A stretch of DNA of 64,000 nt from Trissonchulus latispiculum (GCA_030248195.1 JASAND010012457.1:62001-126000); one strand, 5' to 3'; shown: positions 33,354-44,863, counted from the first letter of the stretch. A program made the numbers and translations. Notes: generated by a model from the sequence alone, not told the origin.

Positions 33354-34299
33354 GGTTTATTCTGACTTGGTCCACATCTGATTTGGGCCACAAAATTCTG
33401 TTGGTCAAAGTTCACTGCACTTTGTCCAATTAAAATTCAGTTTCTCTACACGTGTTTGGTTTCTCGCCCTTTTACTTGTGTACTATTGAAATAACGGAAA
33501 CATGGTACGTGTAAAAGGACACCTATTATTCTAACAAAAAATAAAAGATTAATTGTTAATTAATGAAAGATTAATAACAAATATATACGTGTACACATCT
33601 TTGAATTAATTGTTCGAATAATACTCGGTTAGTTTTAAGATAAAGAAATTAAAAAAGTTTAACTTTTACAAGATTTCAAGTGGAAACATCACAAATAATA
33701 AACCTAGACTTTAGAAACTTTAAAATATTTCACTTGAAATTTCATGTTTATACACCAAATGCTTACTAAATTCTTTCCTAAAAATAACGCTTAGACAATC
33801 GACAAAAAAGTCTAGTCGCGAAGTTTGACTTAACCGCTTATCCCAACTGTCTTTCTAAGGGCAACCATTTCACTGAACGAAGAGAATTTTTTAGAGGAAT
33901 TAAATATGACGTGGAAAAACAGATCATAGAAAAGCTTTCCGTGCTTTTGTTTCTCTTTTATTCATTAATTAAATATTTTAAAGCCTATTATAATAAGAAA
34001 GAACGACGTATATACGTAATTTGTCTGTTATAAGAAATTACAAACGTGTTAGATGCATAACATAATTAGTAAAATATTTTGCTAGTTACGTTTAGTTGTT
34101 TTCACTTTTCACGGTTTATATACATGGTTTTAAATTGGAAAAAATTTGCGCGTAACCCTCAATATAATTTAATTGGGTGGGTTGTAGGCGGAGTTTCTAC
34201 TAGACAAATCTACACACGTTTCTATTGGTCAACAATGTTTACATTTCAGTCAATCAAATATGTGGCCCAATTCAGATGTGGCCCAAGTCAGACTTAGCC
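33354..34299. mobile_element. Non-autonomous TIR DNA transposon with 8-bp target duplication
   Basis: Flanked by ACTGGGAG at 33346-33353 and 34300-34307. The terminal inverted repeats start GGTTTATTCTGACTTGG (left) and GGCTAAGTCTGACTTGG (right, complement) and continue for over 40 bases with a tandem GGNCCACATCTG / GGGCCACA pattern. The 946-bp interior is AT-rich and has no ORF. An 8-bp duplication fits hAT, P or Merlin elements; GG termini favour Merlin-like, but this is not decided. Confidence 0.8.
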
Positions 34300-34307
34300 A
34301 CTGGGAG

Positions 34308-35546
34308 TGGCGGTGTGTGCTTAGTGTGCTAAGTCAAAGTGTTGATATGTATGTGTACACGTGCTACGCCGCTATGTATTCTACGTATATATAGGCTGTT
34401 ATATATTGTGCGTATGCATGTATACGTGTATTACTATCTTTAGTGTATGCATATACCTACAACGTACGAATGATTACACTTACTATATAAGTTTCTATGT
34501 ATGCATATGTGTGGAGAATTTTAAGGGCAATTTTTAAGCATTGCCCATATAACCAAGGGCGGAAATGTAAGTTTTATTTTACAAATTATACTTTTTAATT
34601 TGATGACATGTAAGGGGTAGCAATTAGGCAAAAACAAATTAGGTAGTTAAGTTTTTGACACTTTTTCCTCAAATTTGAAAGGGGGTGCCTTAGTTTAACT
34701 TTTATTTGCAAATTAATCCCTTAATTTCTACACCACCTGTGCATATTGCTGAAACTTTTTCACGCTTCTATTCGACTTTCACCTGCCCTAACTTACTTAA
34801 TTTACTCAATTCACTCATTCCGTTTCATCTTTCCCCGCATTGCAGAAAAACGCCCTCCTGGGCGGAGAACTGCAACGAAAAAGACGAGTGCCAAGATCAT
34901 TAACTAAAAAGTGGCACCTAACTCAAACAAGGGAGGGGCTCGTAATAAAATTAATTCTTAAATTAATTTATATAGATGAAAGGCAAGAGGAAGAAAGATT
35001 GGATGAAGGGCAATTTAAAGAAGACCTAAGGCCGTGTTTGCGGCTGCGATTTTGCGGTTACAATTTAATTTTTCCGATTAAAATAACAACTGATTCCCTT
35101 TAGTGTGAAGCGAAACTTTTGGCACTGGGGAGGGAACAACAAAAGCGCACCGCACAGTTGGCGGAAGCTCTGCTGGCGCATTGCCTTTGGAAATTAAATG
35201 CTAAGTTAGACTTTCTGTTGGGAGGTGGGTACCTGAGTTGGGCCTCCAAATATTTCATTCTATCCAGTCCAAACCCTACCTTCCTTTATATTCGGGTATT
35301 TTAACTACCTGTTCCTGCCATATATTTTATCTTATCCGATTGTCCTATCCTATATATTTGACTAACCCTTCCAGGAGTCCGATTAAGAAAAGATGAGTTT
35401 TAACATTCTTTGTCATGTTGTAATTACAATTTCAGAAAATAAGTTTTATTAAATTAGATTAAATCACTACACGAAAGCTAGTTTAGTTCTGACACCGGCT
35501 GAATTCTACTGGGTTTGGTAATGCTGGAATATGTGAGAATTTGTCT
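34308..35546. other. Intergenic, no gene seen
   Basis: Short ORFs 34706-35103 show no recognisable domain. The sequence is AT-rich and contains several alternating purine-pyrimidine tracts (TATGTGTAC, TATACGTG). Confidence 0.4.
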
Positions 35547-35556
35547 TGTACGATGG

Positions 35557-35713
35557 TGTAGTCTCACCCAGGCACAAGTCTCACTGAGGCACAAACAGTC
35601 TCAGCCAGGTACAGCTAGTCTCACTCAGGCACAAGTCTCGCTGAGGCACAAAAGTCTCACCCAGGCACAAAACGGTATCGCTAAGGCACACAGCAGTCTC
35701 ACTGAGGCACAAT
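35557..35713 (+). repeat. Left subterminal array, about 8 units of 17-21 bp
   Basis: Units of GTCTC-R-C-YNN-AGGCACAA with short variable spacers. The three central bases alternate between CTG and CCC/CTC types. Confidence 0.85.
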
Positions 35714-36098
35714 TATCCAACAAACTAAGCGTACGTTATGTATTTACTTTAACTTATCTTTAATTTGAGCGTATGCCAAATAAAAAGCAGGTATACAAGG
35801 CGACAAAATATACAACTAACTAAACTGAAATTTTCAAACAATCAATCTCATACAGTGATTACAGTAAAATAGTATATCAATAACAGTATATCAATAACAG
35901 TATAGCGATTACACTACAATAATTAATATGTGATTCTGTTAACCTAAACGATTCTGTACATAATCGAGAAAAGCTAAGATTTCCGTATCCATTAACAAAT
36001 GATACTTCGATGATACAAAACATCGTAGGTCGCTTGGGTTCGGGACGGCAGAAGGGCATGGACAGCAGGAACACATTCACCATTGCGAAATCCAAACA

Positions 36099-37552
36099 CT
36101 ACGTAAAGTTGAGCGAATGGGAAATCTGTTGGTCGGTACTGAAATGTGCCATCAGCAATCCAGTGCTCTGACTATCGGTTGACGTGGATCCTTCCAGGGT
36201 CATTTGAAGGCGCTGTGGAATATCATCAATGGAATTGATTACAGGATATTTTTGACTGTAGGAACGGTAGAACGAGGGCTTCAAACTCTTGTAAGCTGGG
36301 ATCTGATTTTCCACCGACTCCCGTTTGTTATGATCGTCTCCATGAATTCTGGCCACCTGAAGCAGAAAGCAAAATTAAGTAAGAGATTAACAAAACCAAA
36401 TTACAAAAATTTTCTATTTCATTAAATTTGTTTGCTATCCGGAATTCTTAATATTGTCACCATGTCACCATTTTTTCTTCGTCACTGTTAGCATAGCTTT
36501 TCTGTGCATGGTTTCAAACATGGTGCATGGTGATTGTGCAACTTGTTATGAGAAAGTGCAAAAAATTCGTTGATAATATTGAATTATGAAAACAGTAATA
36601 TCGTATTACTTTCTCAAATACTTCCTGATATGCTGGACGAGGGCGCTTCCCATGAGATTTGATTTCCTCCTTAGCTTGCAGTTTTAGCTGAAATGCTTCC
36701 ACCGTTTCTGCCATCTCGGGAATGCAATAATGAGGATTTGTGGGATAATTTGGATTTGACATCATTCGTCCATTTTGTACCGTCAGCAAAGGAACAGGTG
36801 GCTGAGCAGGATTTTGGCATTTAAGTTTATGGCAATCTGAAATTAAAAAACAAACTAAGTACAAACTTTACCTTTATCTTTACCTTACTTTACCTTTTGC
36901 GATACAACTATCTAATTCATCACCACAGAATAGAGAAGGTTACGTACTGAATCTGTTCTGGTTTCTCGATCCAGCGCTGGGAACCCTGGCACCCAGCTGC
37001 GCGATAGTTTAATAGCTAAACACGCTTTCACTTTTCTCCGATTTTGAATGTCATAAACGAAAGAGTTGGAGTTAGTTAACAGCAAAAGCGAAGAAAAATC
37101 TATTCAACGATTAAGTTGCATTACTAACGATTACTGTAAAAATGCATAAAAGCATTGCAGCCGTAAATTAGCTCCACACAGCGATTTGCGCAATCATATC
37201 AGTTCATTATTTAATGTATCAGCTTAGCATATTCAGCAAGGTTCTGTTGCGCAGTGAATATCGCATCGGTCTTTTAATCCGAAAACATAGGTTCGAATCC
37301 TACCAGAACCATAATTTTGATTTTTCAGTTTACAAATGTTTAACGAGCTTAATCTTATAGTAAAATTAGAAAACTTATTAAATAAAGTATATACCACTTA
37401 CATGAGCATTTCCAAATTGATTTTTCATTGACGGCGCGTCGTTTTAGCGTAAACACAAAAGTTCTTCCTGGATTATTTTCAGATGAACAAAGAACTGCGG
37501 TTCCACCGTACTTTGTTAGACCTAGCTTTGCAGGTCCAAAATCAACAGCCAT
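36099..37552 (-). CDS. Three-exon FLYWCH-type zinc-finger gene inside the MULE-like element
   Basis: Exons 37552-37402, 36836-36610 and 36356-36099 (minus strand) join in frame (phases 1 and 0) with consensus borders (CAT|GTAAGT, TTTCAG|ATT, AAA|GTAATA, CTTCAG|GTG), giving 211 residues. The first junction forms the finger: WKCS joined to YCHKLKC, later TNPHYC, matching the W-C-C-H spacing of FLYWCH fingers. The last exon reads SLKPSFYRSYSQKYPVINSID, which recalls the conserved stretch between the finger and the transposase core in animal MULE proteins. The DDE transposase core is missing. It is either a deletion derivative of the MULE's own gene or a domesticated N-terminal fragment. The intact splice frame suggests it is still expressed or recently was. 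Confidence 0.7.
37240..37311 (+). tRNA. tRNA-Lys(UUU)-like gene
   Basis: GGTTCTG at 37240-37246 pairs perfectly with CAGAACC at 37304-37310; discriminator A at 37311. The D stem is short (GCG/CGC). The anticodon loop CTTTTAA gives anticodon UUU, with a stem of four pairs and one T-T mismatch. The T arm ATAGG/CCTAC has one mismatch around TTCGAAT, so the B box is intact. A T run follows downstream as a Pol III terminator. It lies in intron 1 of the FLYWCH gene, on the opposite strand. It could be a working tRNA or a recent tRNA-derived copy. Confidence 0.55.
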
Positions 37553-37740
37553 CTCAGAAAACTGCAGTCAACTAACTGATACGACTTACTTACATTACTC
37601 AATTGTTATTTAAAGACTCAAAAGGTCAGGTTGGCGACTGTACTCCTGTTAAAACTGCAATTTTACATGTTCGGTGTTAATATAAAAGTGAGGATACATA
37701 AATTAGAATTTAGATTGAGCGTCTTGACAAAAAATCCTTT

Positions 37741-37901
37741 TGTGCCTGAGTGAGACTAATTGTGCCTGGGTGAGACTAATTGTGCCTGGGTGAGACTATT
37801 TGTGCCTCAGCGAGACTTCAAATTTTGTCTCAAATTTTGTGCCTCAGTGAGACCACTTTGTGCCTCGGCGAGACTATTTTGTGCCTGGGTGAGACACAAT
37901 C
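37741..37901 (-). repeat. Right subterminal array, about 7 units, inverted relative to the left array
   Basis: Units of TTGTGCCT-NNG-YGAGAC, the complement of the left array, with one disrupted unit in the middle. Confidence 0.85.
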
Positions 37902-37911
37902 TGTACGATGG

Positions 37912-38760
37912 CTGTGCGTCAAAACGCTTGTTTTCTTTGTAACTTTACGGCAAATCATATTAAATTGGTCTATCATACCACCATTGGTCATATCACTTGT
38001 TTTCAGAAACAGCTATACCTTAAACGTTCAGTCCTTCCCTTAAGGCATTTACTGTAACGTAAATGAATCATAAGTTCATTGTGTATAGAATTTAACTGAA
38101 TAATTGAATTAAACGTCTAACTGAATTGCATCAGGTTACCCGCAGCAACTCAGACTCAAAATTTCCGAATAATCATAATTTATATATCCAAATCTAATCT
38201 AATCCGTTTTAATTATAAATAGAATTCTATTAATCTATGTACTTAGCATGTTTCCAAAAACCCGTCTAATTGCATTAAATTGAGATTCTCGCACTTGTAG
38301 GAATAATAATAATACGGGCAGACGACTACTATATATTTATATGAAGTAACTACTCTATTGCAGCTATCTACAAAAGTGTGGACAGGTTTGCGCTTATCTC
38401 TAATGTGCCTATCTCTATCTGCCGGACAGTTGAACGGTAATGTTATGAGTGTTGTTTCTTCAATTTTAAATCAGTCTATATATAATTTAATTATATAACT
38501 CAATATAATGTTGTATAATTTAATTCCGAATAGTCGACCAAGCAATGAAAACTATATGCCATGCGTACACGTACATGCGAAGTATAGATACTCAGAATAT
38601 GTGCGGTGAAGATACATAAAATGAAATAACTTTATGGATGCACTGCATAATACATATAGAACTTAATTACTTTAATATTAAGTGTCAGTATATATCGTGC
38701 GTATCCGCACCTGAGAGGGAGGCAATGTCGGTGTTCTCTAAATTTATTTTATAGCATGAA
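37912..38760. other. Intergenic AT-rich, no gene seen
   Basis: No ORF or repeat that I can support. Confidence 0.4.
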
Positions 38761-38784
38761 TGTGAATGGCAATGAAGCCTTTCC

Positions 38785-39464
38785 TTGGGCCGGGGGCAGG
38801 AGGAAGACCTGGAGGAAGGGGAGCTCCCCGACACCCCTCCAAACCCACCGGCCGGTCCTGCTAGGGTCCCACCACCTCAGTTTTCAAATGTGCGGTATGC
38901 CCTGCGAGGTTTAACCTTTTTAGAGTCACAGTTTCGCGATTTTGAGGCGATCGTGGCTAGGGAAGGAATGGAGTCCCCTAGGGCCCACCTCAAAGTTAAA
39001 TCAATGATGTTGACCTGGGATCGTGTGGACTATAGAATAAAATGGGCAACCCTGGACAAATTCTATGGCCCAGGAGGTAATCAGCACTAAGAAGGAACTG
39101 TTGAGGCTGTAGTTTAGTGTATAGAGAGAGTGAGGGTTATAATATTTGGCCTATTTTGTTTAGATTGAACTGTAATGAATCAACAAGCGCCCCCAGAAAG
39201 CCCCACTGGCCCCGGCTATATTTGTGGGGACCATCCAACCGGAGAGCCGACTTGCTGGCTGGCCACCCCCAGCTTTTAACTGCGCGATTAATGTGCAAAA
39301 TTAATTTGTGGCACCTAGAGTGGGCCTTACAGCGCGGTCGGAAAGAATCTGCTGAAAAGTCGACCCAGCTTTTAGCAAATAACTTGGCTAAGGTCCGAGA
39401 GGAATTAGAAAAATTAGCAGATCAGGAGATAGAGGGGGAAGAGGGTGTGGCCTTTTCCCACTAA
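38785..39464 (+). pseudogene. Two adjacent unrecognised ORFs, possibly a gag-like fragment
   Basis: 38785-39090 is acidic then Pro-rich (LEEGELPDTPPNPPAG) and continues RYALRGLTFLESQF; it lacks an ATG start. 39117-39464 contains LYLWGPSNRRADLLAGHP and a charged coiled-coil-like C-terminus (LAKVREELEKLADQEIEGEE). Both are more GC-rich than the flanks and lie on the same strand 27 bases apart in different frames. They look like remnants of one gene broken by indels. I do not recognise the family. Confidence 0.35.
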
Positions 39465-39998
39465 GAGTTTCTAAAATTTTGTAAATAGTTTACTGTTAGT
39501 TGAGATATTTGGATGCTGTGGCAGAGTAGAAATACTTTCTTAATAAATTCTTTCCGGGCGAAATCCCTGTCCCCCTTCTAGGTCTGATTTCTTGTCGCGG
39601 AAAAGGAAAAGGTTAGCAATTTCTATTTTGTAGCACATTCAATCGCTTTTGATTTAATGGTAAAACTTGAACGTAGGTATTTAATAATTGTAAAAGTAGA
39701 AGTGTAGAATAGGAAAACCGACTTACGGAGTTACATGATATGGGTGCATTGGCCAGCGCGACGAAAAACAAAGATATATATATGCCGTGCGTAAAAGTAG
39801 TTTTTGCGTAATTCTAGAATTACGCAAAGATTTTTGCGTAATTCTAGAATTAGCAAATGCCTTGCGTAAATGTTCAAATAATTGCAAAATTTCCGTTTCA
39901 TTCTCGAGACTGCTTTAAAATAAAAATAGTGCACTTGCGATTTGATTCACCAAATTACTAGAAAACTTGCCACTTGTTAACTACTCACAACACTTGCA

Positions 39999-40166
39999 AT
40001 GGAAGAATTGGCTCGAAAGTTTCTTGACAAAATCGAACAGTCAGTGCATAAAGGGTCCTACACGTTGATGACAGGTGATCAACTGAGTCAACTGATCGTG
40101 GAAACGGAAAATGCCAAAGCCGCAACAACAAAAACTCCAAAAGCTATGGAGCTAGCTAAAAGCTAG
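39999..40166 (+). pseudogene. N-terminal remnant of the integrase-type transposase
   Basis: ATG at 39999 opens a 55-codon frame (MEELARKFLDKIEQSV...) ending in a TAG inside a local duplication (GCTAGCTAAAAGCTAGCTAA). The deletion junction to the integrase fragment lies here. The start has a good context and follows a short leader after the TIR. Confidence 0.45.
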
Positions 40167-40174
40167 CTAAAACT

Positions 40175-40714
40175 CCAAAAATTTTGCAATCTGACAACGG
40201 TAGGGAATTCTGTGCGGAAGTCATTCAAGAGTTGCGCAGTATGTAGCCTCAGCTTGTATTGGTCCATGGCGCTCCCAGACATCCACAAAGTCAGGGCAGC
40301 ATGGAGCGAGCGAACGCGGATGTAGAAGAAATTTTAGGCAATTCGATGCGTGAAAATCAAACTACAAAATGGGGCGAAGGTCTAAAATTTGTGCAGATGA
40401 TTAAAAATGATTCCTATCATCGCGTCATTAAACAAACTCCATACCATGCTGTGTTTGGATCGAACATGAAAAGAGGGATACAATCATTGTTTCCTTCTGG
40501 AGATGTGTCTGCTGAAAATTTGGAAACTGAAGAGGACCTACTGATGTTTTCTGAACCAGATACAGAAACGACGACAGAATCGGAAAGTAGTGTCACAAGC
40601 TCCGATACAACTTCGACCGAAACTAGTCAGCACCTAGGTCAAGGCTATCGCAAATGCACGCAAATGCAACTGCATGGAAAGAGATTGCCAGAGAGAAATA
40701 AATACCTTTGTTGA
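40175..40714 (+). pseudogene. Integrase catalytic-core remnant (KRBA2-type)
   Basis: The frame from about 40175 reads LQSDNGREFCAEVIQEL (second catalytic Asp), an in-frame TAG at 40244-40246, then LVHGAPRHPQSQGSMERAN (catalytic Glu) and GLKFVQMIKNDSYHRVIKQTPYHAVFG. This resembles the integrase found in vertebrate KRBA2-like proteins and related transposons, from memory. The first Asp region is deleted. A Ser/Thr/Glu-rich tail follows, ending at 40714. Non-functional. Confidence 0.7.
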
Positions 40715-40836
40715 AAAATTTGAAACAATATTTATTTCAAATTAAATAATTATAATAAATTAAATTGAGCCTGGCAAATTGTTACAGTCAAATAGGATTT
40801 AATTTTAACTGAAGTTTATAATTTTTTAACAATTAA

Positions 40837-42031
40837 GGGGGGGTCACTTTGGTCAAAAAATCCATAGTCACGGATTTCGCTCATTTTCACACATAATATG
40901 CCCCCATATGTTCTTAAAAACAAGACAAAATATCAGTGTTCGAAATCAAACTGTGACAGAGTTCAAAGCTGTAAAACTTGAAAATTCCGGTGATGAGCCC
41001 TGCAAGGTCAGGTGGAGACCGAACGCGGTCAAGAACAGGGTGGACCAATACACCAAATTAAAGCCTTTACTAAGGTAATATTTTAGTACAGACGCGGTTC
41101 AAGAATAGCTATCCTGGCGTTCACAATGCATACTTGAGTGATGCGCTGACCTAACTTTGGAGAACTGCCCACTATAACTTTTATCATTTTATCTTGCACA
41201 GACAGCATTTTAGACCCATAGTTCTATGAGAAAGGTTGCTCCTTGTTCCACTAGCTATCGATTGATACCCAATTTGTCTAAATTTGGAAAAATTTAAAAA
41301 TTGGCATTTTCCACCTATAAAGATCAAAGGTGCCGCCACAGTAGCATGTTCAATATTGACGCATTTGTTTTGGCCACATTATGTGACAGACATGGATGTA
41401 TTAATCTGCCAAGTTTGGTGATTTTTTGCCACATCATAAGTGAGAAATTATCAAAAGAAAGTGAAAATTATGAAAAATGGCCATTTTTACCAAAATTTGC
41501 TGTTTTTGTGGCAAGTTTTTTGAGCTTACTATAGTCGATAGAAACTTGCAAATACTTTCATAAGACGTGTTTTTATACGTAGAGTGCAGCTATTATTGGC
41601 CATTTCTGTAGATATTGCCAATCGTTCAGGACAAGCAAAAGAGTATTGTTGGTCCTGTTTTTCATAGTCCAAAAACGCTGGATTTTCCGAAATTCTGACT
41701 TTAAAAATTAACCAAAAATCAGCCACTCAACAGAATTGCACCAAACTAGATAGCCGCACTCTACAATATGTCCTTGGCATATGTGGGAAGTTTCAGCGCT
41801 GTATCTTTCATACAGCGAAACATTTTTGTGCCACAAACTTTTTAACCTAACTTTTTCATTTTCCTATGTTTAACACATATCAAGGTCACCTTTGAAGAGC
41901 TCTACAGAACACAAAAGCAATATTACGCAAAACGCACTTGTCTTGTTTTGAGAACCCATGGGGACTACAAAATACGTGAAAATGAGCAAAATCGGAGATG
42001 GTCGAAAAATCGGCGAAAAAGTGACCCCCCC
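40837..42031. mobile_element. MITE with long imperfect TIRs, nested in the integrase-type element
   Basis: The left end GGGGGGGTCACTTT... and the right end (complement) GGGGGGGTCACTTTT... stay similar for about 95 bases (shared GATTT.GCTCATTTTCAC). TAA flanks both ends (40834-40836, 42032-42034), which fits a PIF/Harbinger-like 3-bp duplication. About 1.2 kb without coding potential. Confidence 0.65.
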
Positions 42032-42124
42032 TAAGCAACAATCTTTGCGTAATTCTAGATTTACGCAAGGCGTTTGCGTAATGCTAGAATTACGCAAAAA
42101 CTGCTTTTACGCACGACATATATA

Positions 42125-43128
42125 ATTTAACAATATACAACTTAGTTCTCCATATATCTAGGATATATATATATATATGACTTATAAAAGACTGTTTCGG
42201 AGTTCTGAAGTTCATTACGGAAACCTGTGGTTGTCGAGTCACGGGGTCAGGGCGGCAAGAGCGGCGGACCTGCATAGATGTTGCTAACTGTTAGATCACT
42301 CACAAAGTCTCAAATGCTGCCGACCATCGGGAGACTGCTAGAGTTTTACTGGTTGCGTTTCCTTCGAAAGTAGGAAGCCCAACCGCCGACCGTGGCACTC
42401 CTGCCTCTTCGGTTGGTCTTTTAGCACATCGCAATTGGTTAGGGGTGGACCAGCCCGTCGGGGTCCGAGAAGCGAGCTAACTTACGGTATCTTATTGCAG
42501 TTGCCTCACTGCTGTGCAAGCAATCCGTGTAGCCAAGCCCTAGGCTCGTTGACTCAAGACTCTGTGTTGAAGTGATAGGCTCAGGACTCCGAACAGACAG
42601 CAACACTTGAAAAATTATTCAATTTTCCAAATTAGATTGTGATTCCCCAAAACTCTAGGTTTACATTTAATACCCTAAGTCTACAACACAGTAAAAGCAT
42701 AAAACTACAAAACGCAGAATATATATGATAAATATAATAAATCGATATTCACTAAATAAATAACTTTCTTTATAATTTTCATAATTTTGATACCAAAGAA
42801 TTAATTTTCATTTTAAACATAAAATACTTTAGCTGTTTTACGTATTAATTTCTACACCTGTGACATAAGTTTAGTTAAAGTAAGTTTTAAGGAAATTAAA
42901 GTATTACAATACTAAAAGCAAAAAAGCAGCAAATAACTACTTCGACAACAAGCTCCTAGTCCACACTCCGCAGAATTAAGACAAAAGACTTCGTCGATAA
43001 TAAAGAGCTTAATAGTCCAATAAAGGGAGTTTTCATAAAACTTGTTTGTATCAAAATTAGGTTCAGAAGTAGCATTTCATCACTAGCATGAGATGCAGTC
43101 ATAACACTGGAGGGAATTGAGGTATCTG
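42125..43128. other. Intergenic, no gene; holds a dispersed repeat copy
   Basis: No ORF of note. 42761-42865 is the second copy of the repeat at 31519-31623. Confidence 0.4.
42761..42865 (+). repeat. Dispersed repeat, copy 2
   Basis: Starts TAACTTTCTTTATAATTTTC. Closely similar to 31519-31623. Confidence 0.75.
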
Positions 43129-44223
43129 TGGTAGCTAACGTTATATGTATTGTATCAGATCACAACATAAACTAACCCTTTCTCAAACGTACTGTATCTA
43201 AACTCTTTAAATTTTATTTATCTCTGTCTTCGTCACCACATTTCTTCCCTCCACTGAGAAAAGGCTAATCGAAGTATGCTCTGCGAACATAGCTTCTGGT
43301 GGCTGGCATAGCGAGGTGGAGGTTGCCGGTTTCCTTGATTCCTCCCAGGGGATGCTCGTTTTCCGAGCGGAAGGATCCATTTAATGTCATAGTGTGCATA
43401 CTCTTATATTCTTGTATGTCCTCTATGAGAGCAAGGTTAGGACCGTCTTCACCGGGTAATGGATAGTCTTGTATACCTGCATACCTAGACCCGCGTCGAC
43501 AATGTGAGGCAGTATCTGGGTCCGGGCATGCTTTCTTGAATTGTTGAACTATCTTTTTTATTTCGATCTAATTAATTGCTTTTTCTCGCTGAACTGAGTG
43601 CTTCCCTTTGGGCTAAAAGATTGTGGGTTATAGACAGCGGATCGTTTGTGTCCAATACCACACCGGGTTAGGTATTCCGCAAATTCTTGACTCGTGAATT
43701 GATGACCGTTGTCAAGGACTAGTTCATCCGGTAGTCCGAATCTGGCGAATACAAAATCCAAAAATCTTTTTACTGGAGAGGTTATAATGTTGGAGGTCGT
43801 ACCACTTCTATCCACCTGGTATGATGGTCAACTAACACAATTAGGTAATTAGAATGTTTTGGTGCCGTTTGGTATGGTCCGTGTATGTCGATTCCGAGTC
43901 GTTGCCATGGCTTTGTAGTCTTCAGAAATGTTTGGATTGACGAAGGTAGGAACTTGACTGTCTTGTCTGTGGTAATGGAATTCACTGTTAGCGAGGCTCC
44001 GATTATGGTAGGTGATTCCACTGTATCCACGGCAGGATAGGACTGTCGCGGTTTTCCAAAAAAACATGTGGTGCAGGTAACTTTTCCATAACAGTTCCTC
44101 GTTGCCAACTTATATGGTAGCTAACGTTATCTGTATTGTATCAGATCACAACATAAACTAACTCTTTCTAAAAAGTCTTGTTTCTAAAGTCTTTAAATTT
44201 TATTTATCTTTGCTTTCGCCACA
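43129..44223 (-). mobile_element. Internally deleted mini LTR element (Gypsy), minus strand
   Basis: Direct repeats of about 110 bp (43129-43240 and 44115-44223) read TGTGG...CTACCA on the minus strand, with TG/CA ends. A PBS (TGGCAACGAGG, 44097-44107) follows the 5' LTR, and a purine tract (GGAGGGAAGAAA, 43241-43252) precedes the 3' LTR. Only about 870 bp lies between the LTRs. The LTRs differ at many positions, so this is an old copy. Confidence 0.8.
43558..44108 (-). pseudogene. Integrase fragment of the mini LTR element
   Basis: Two overlapping minus frames. The first (44108-43782) starts at the PBS with ATRNCYGKVTCTTC, the second Cys pair of an integrase zinc finger, then WQRLGIDIHGPY (first Asp). 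The second (43815-43558) has FGLPDELVLDNGHQFTS (second Asp) and a divergent end. One frameshift separates them, and everything from Gag to RNase H is deleted. Confidence 0.75.
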
Positions 44224-44660
44224 AACAGTATCTAACTTTCCCCCATTAGCGCGAACAAGGTGCAAGCCCTCAGAAAAAATATGTTTGAACACTACAATTT
44301 CAAAACATTCCGGCTTCATCAATTTTTTAGCAACGTTTACTATTTTTTCAAAAACCTAATAGAAATTTAGAATTTTTTCTAAAAATCTTAGAATTTGCTC
44401 TTAGGAGTTTGTTAATAGTTGCTTACGTCCATGATACTTTTAAAAAGGAATAGTATTATACAAACTATGTATACTGACATAGTAATAAGATGAGGATTTC
44501 AGCAACTGGAAACTTCAAATAACCAGGAAAATCTTCATTTAAAACATCATTTTGAATGAATATTTTTGCCTTGTAAACAGTTATGAACCCGATAAACAAA
44601 AGACAATCGAAACTTACCGTAAATAATAGGAAATATACCTATTAGTAAAGAGAACTGTTT

Positions 44661-44830
44661 TGTAAGGTGTGCGCAAACCAGGGTAGACGGTTTTGAGAAA
44701 ATCGTTATTTTGTAAGGTGGACGCATACCGAAGCAGATGCTTTTTTCCGTTTGCCTCGTAATTTGTAAGCTGTGCGCATACCAAAGCGGATGCTTTTGAA
44801 AAACTTGAAACTTTTGTAAGGTGTACGAAT
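44661..44830. repeat. Degenerate minisatellite, about 51-bp period, 4 copies
   Basis: Copies begin with TGTAAGGTGTGCGCA-like sequence near 44661, 44711, 44764 and 44815. Confidence 0.7.
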
Positions 44831-44863
44831 GCCAAATAATCACCGTTAATATTGGTTGAAGGT

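Larger units (their letters stand above)
35557..37901. mobile_element. MULE-like DNA transposon with inverted arrays and a 10-bp target duplication
   Basis: TGTACGATGG occurs at 35547-35556 and 37902-37911, directly bordering a 2345-bp segment. Its ends are inverted arrays of a roughly 18-21-bp unit: GTCTCACCCAGGCACAA and variants on the left, the complement on the right. A 9-11-bp duplication is the hallmark of Mutator-like elements. The cargo, a FLYWCH zinc-finger gene, fits, since animal MULE transposases often carry FLYWCH fingers. No transposase core is present, so the element is non-autonomous. Boundaries are seen directly; superfamily is inference. Confidence 0.8.
39783..42118. mobile_element. 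Integrase-type TIR DNA transposon, internally deleted
   Basis: Terminal inverted repeats start TGCCGTGCGTAAAAG (left) and TGTCGTGCGTAAAAG (right, complement). Each contains palindromic blocks of TTGCGTAATTCTAG and its complement. TATATA flanks both ends (39777-39782, 42119-42124), a possible target duplication made uncertain by low complexity. Inside are the N-terminal 55 codons of one protein, then the C-terminal part of a DDE integrase, so the middle of the coding region is deleted. A second element is nested at 40837-42031. Ginger-like by type (integrase with TIRs); the exact family is uncertain. Confidence 0.7.

Noticed and set aside
35545..37900. CRISPR-like array
   Set aside because: Short degenerate tandem units without unique spacers, inverted at the two ends of a transposon, in a eukaryotic genome.
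39777..42124. TATATA as a certain target-site duplication
   Set aside because: The flanks are TA repeats, so the exact duplication length cannot be read.
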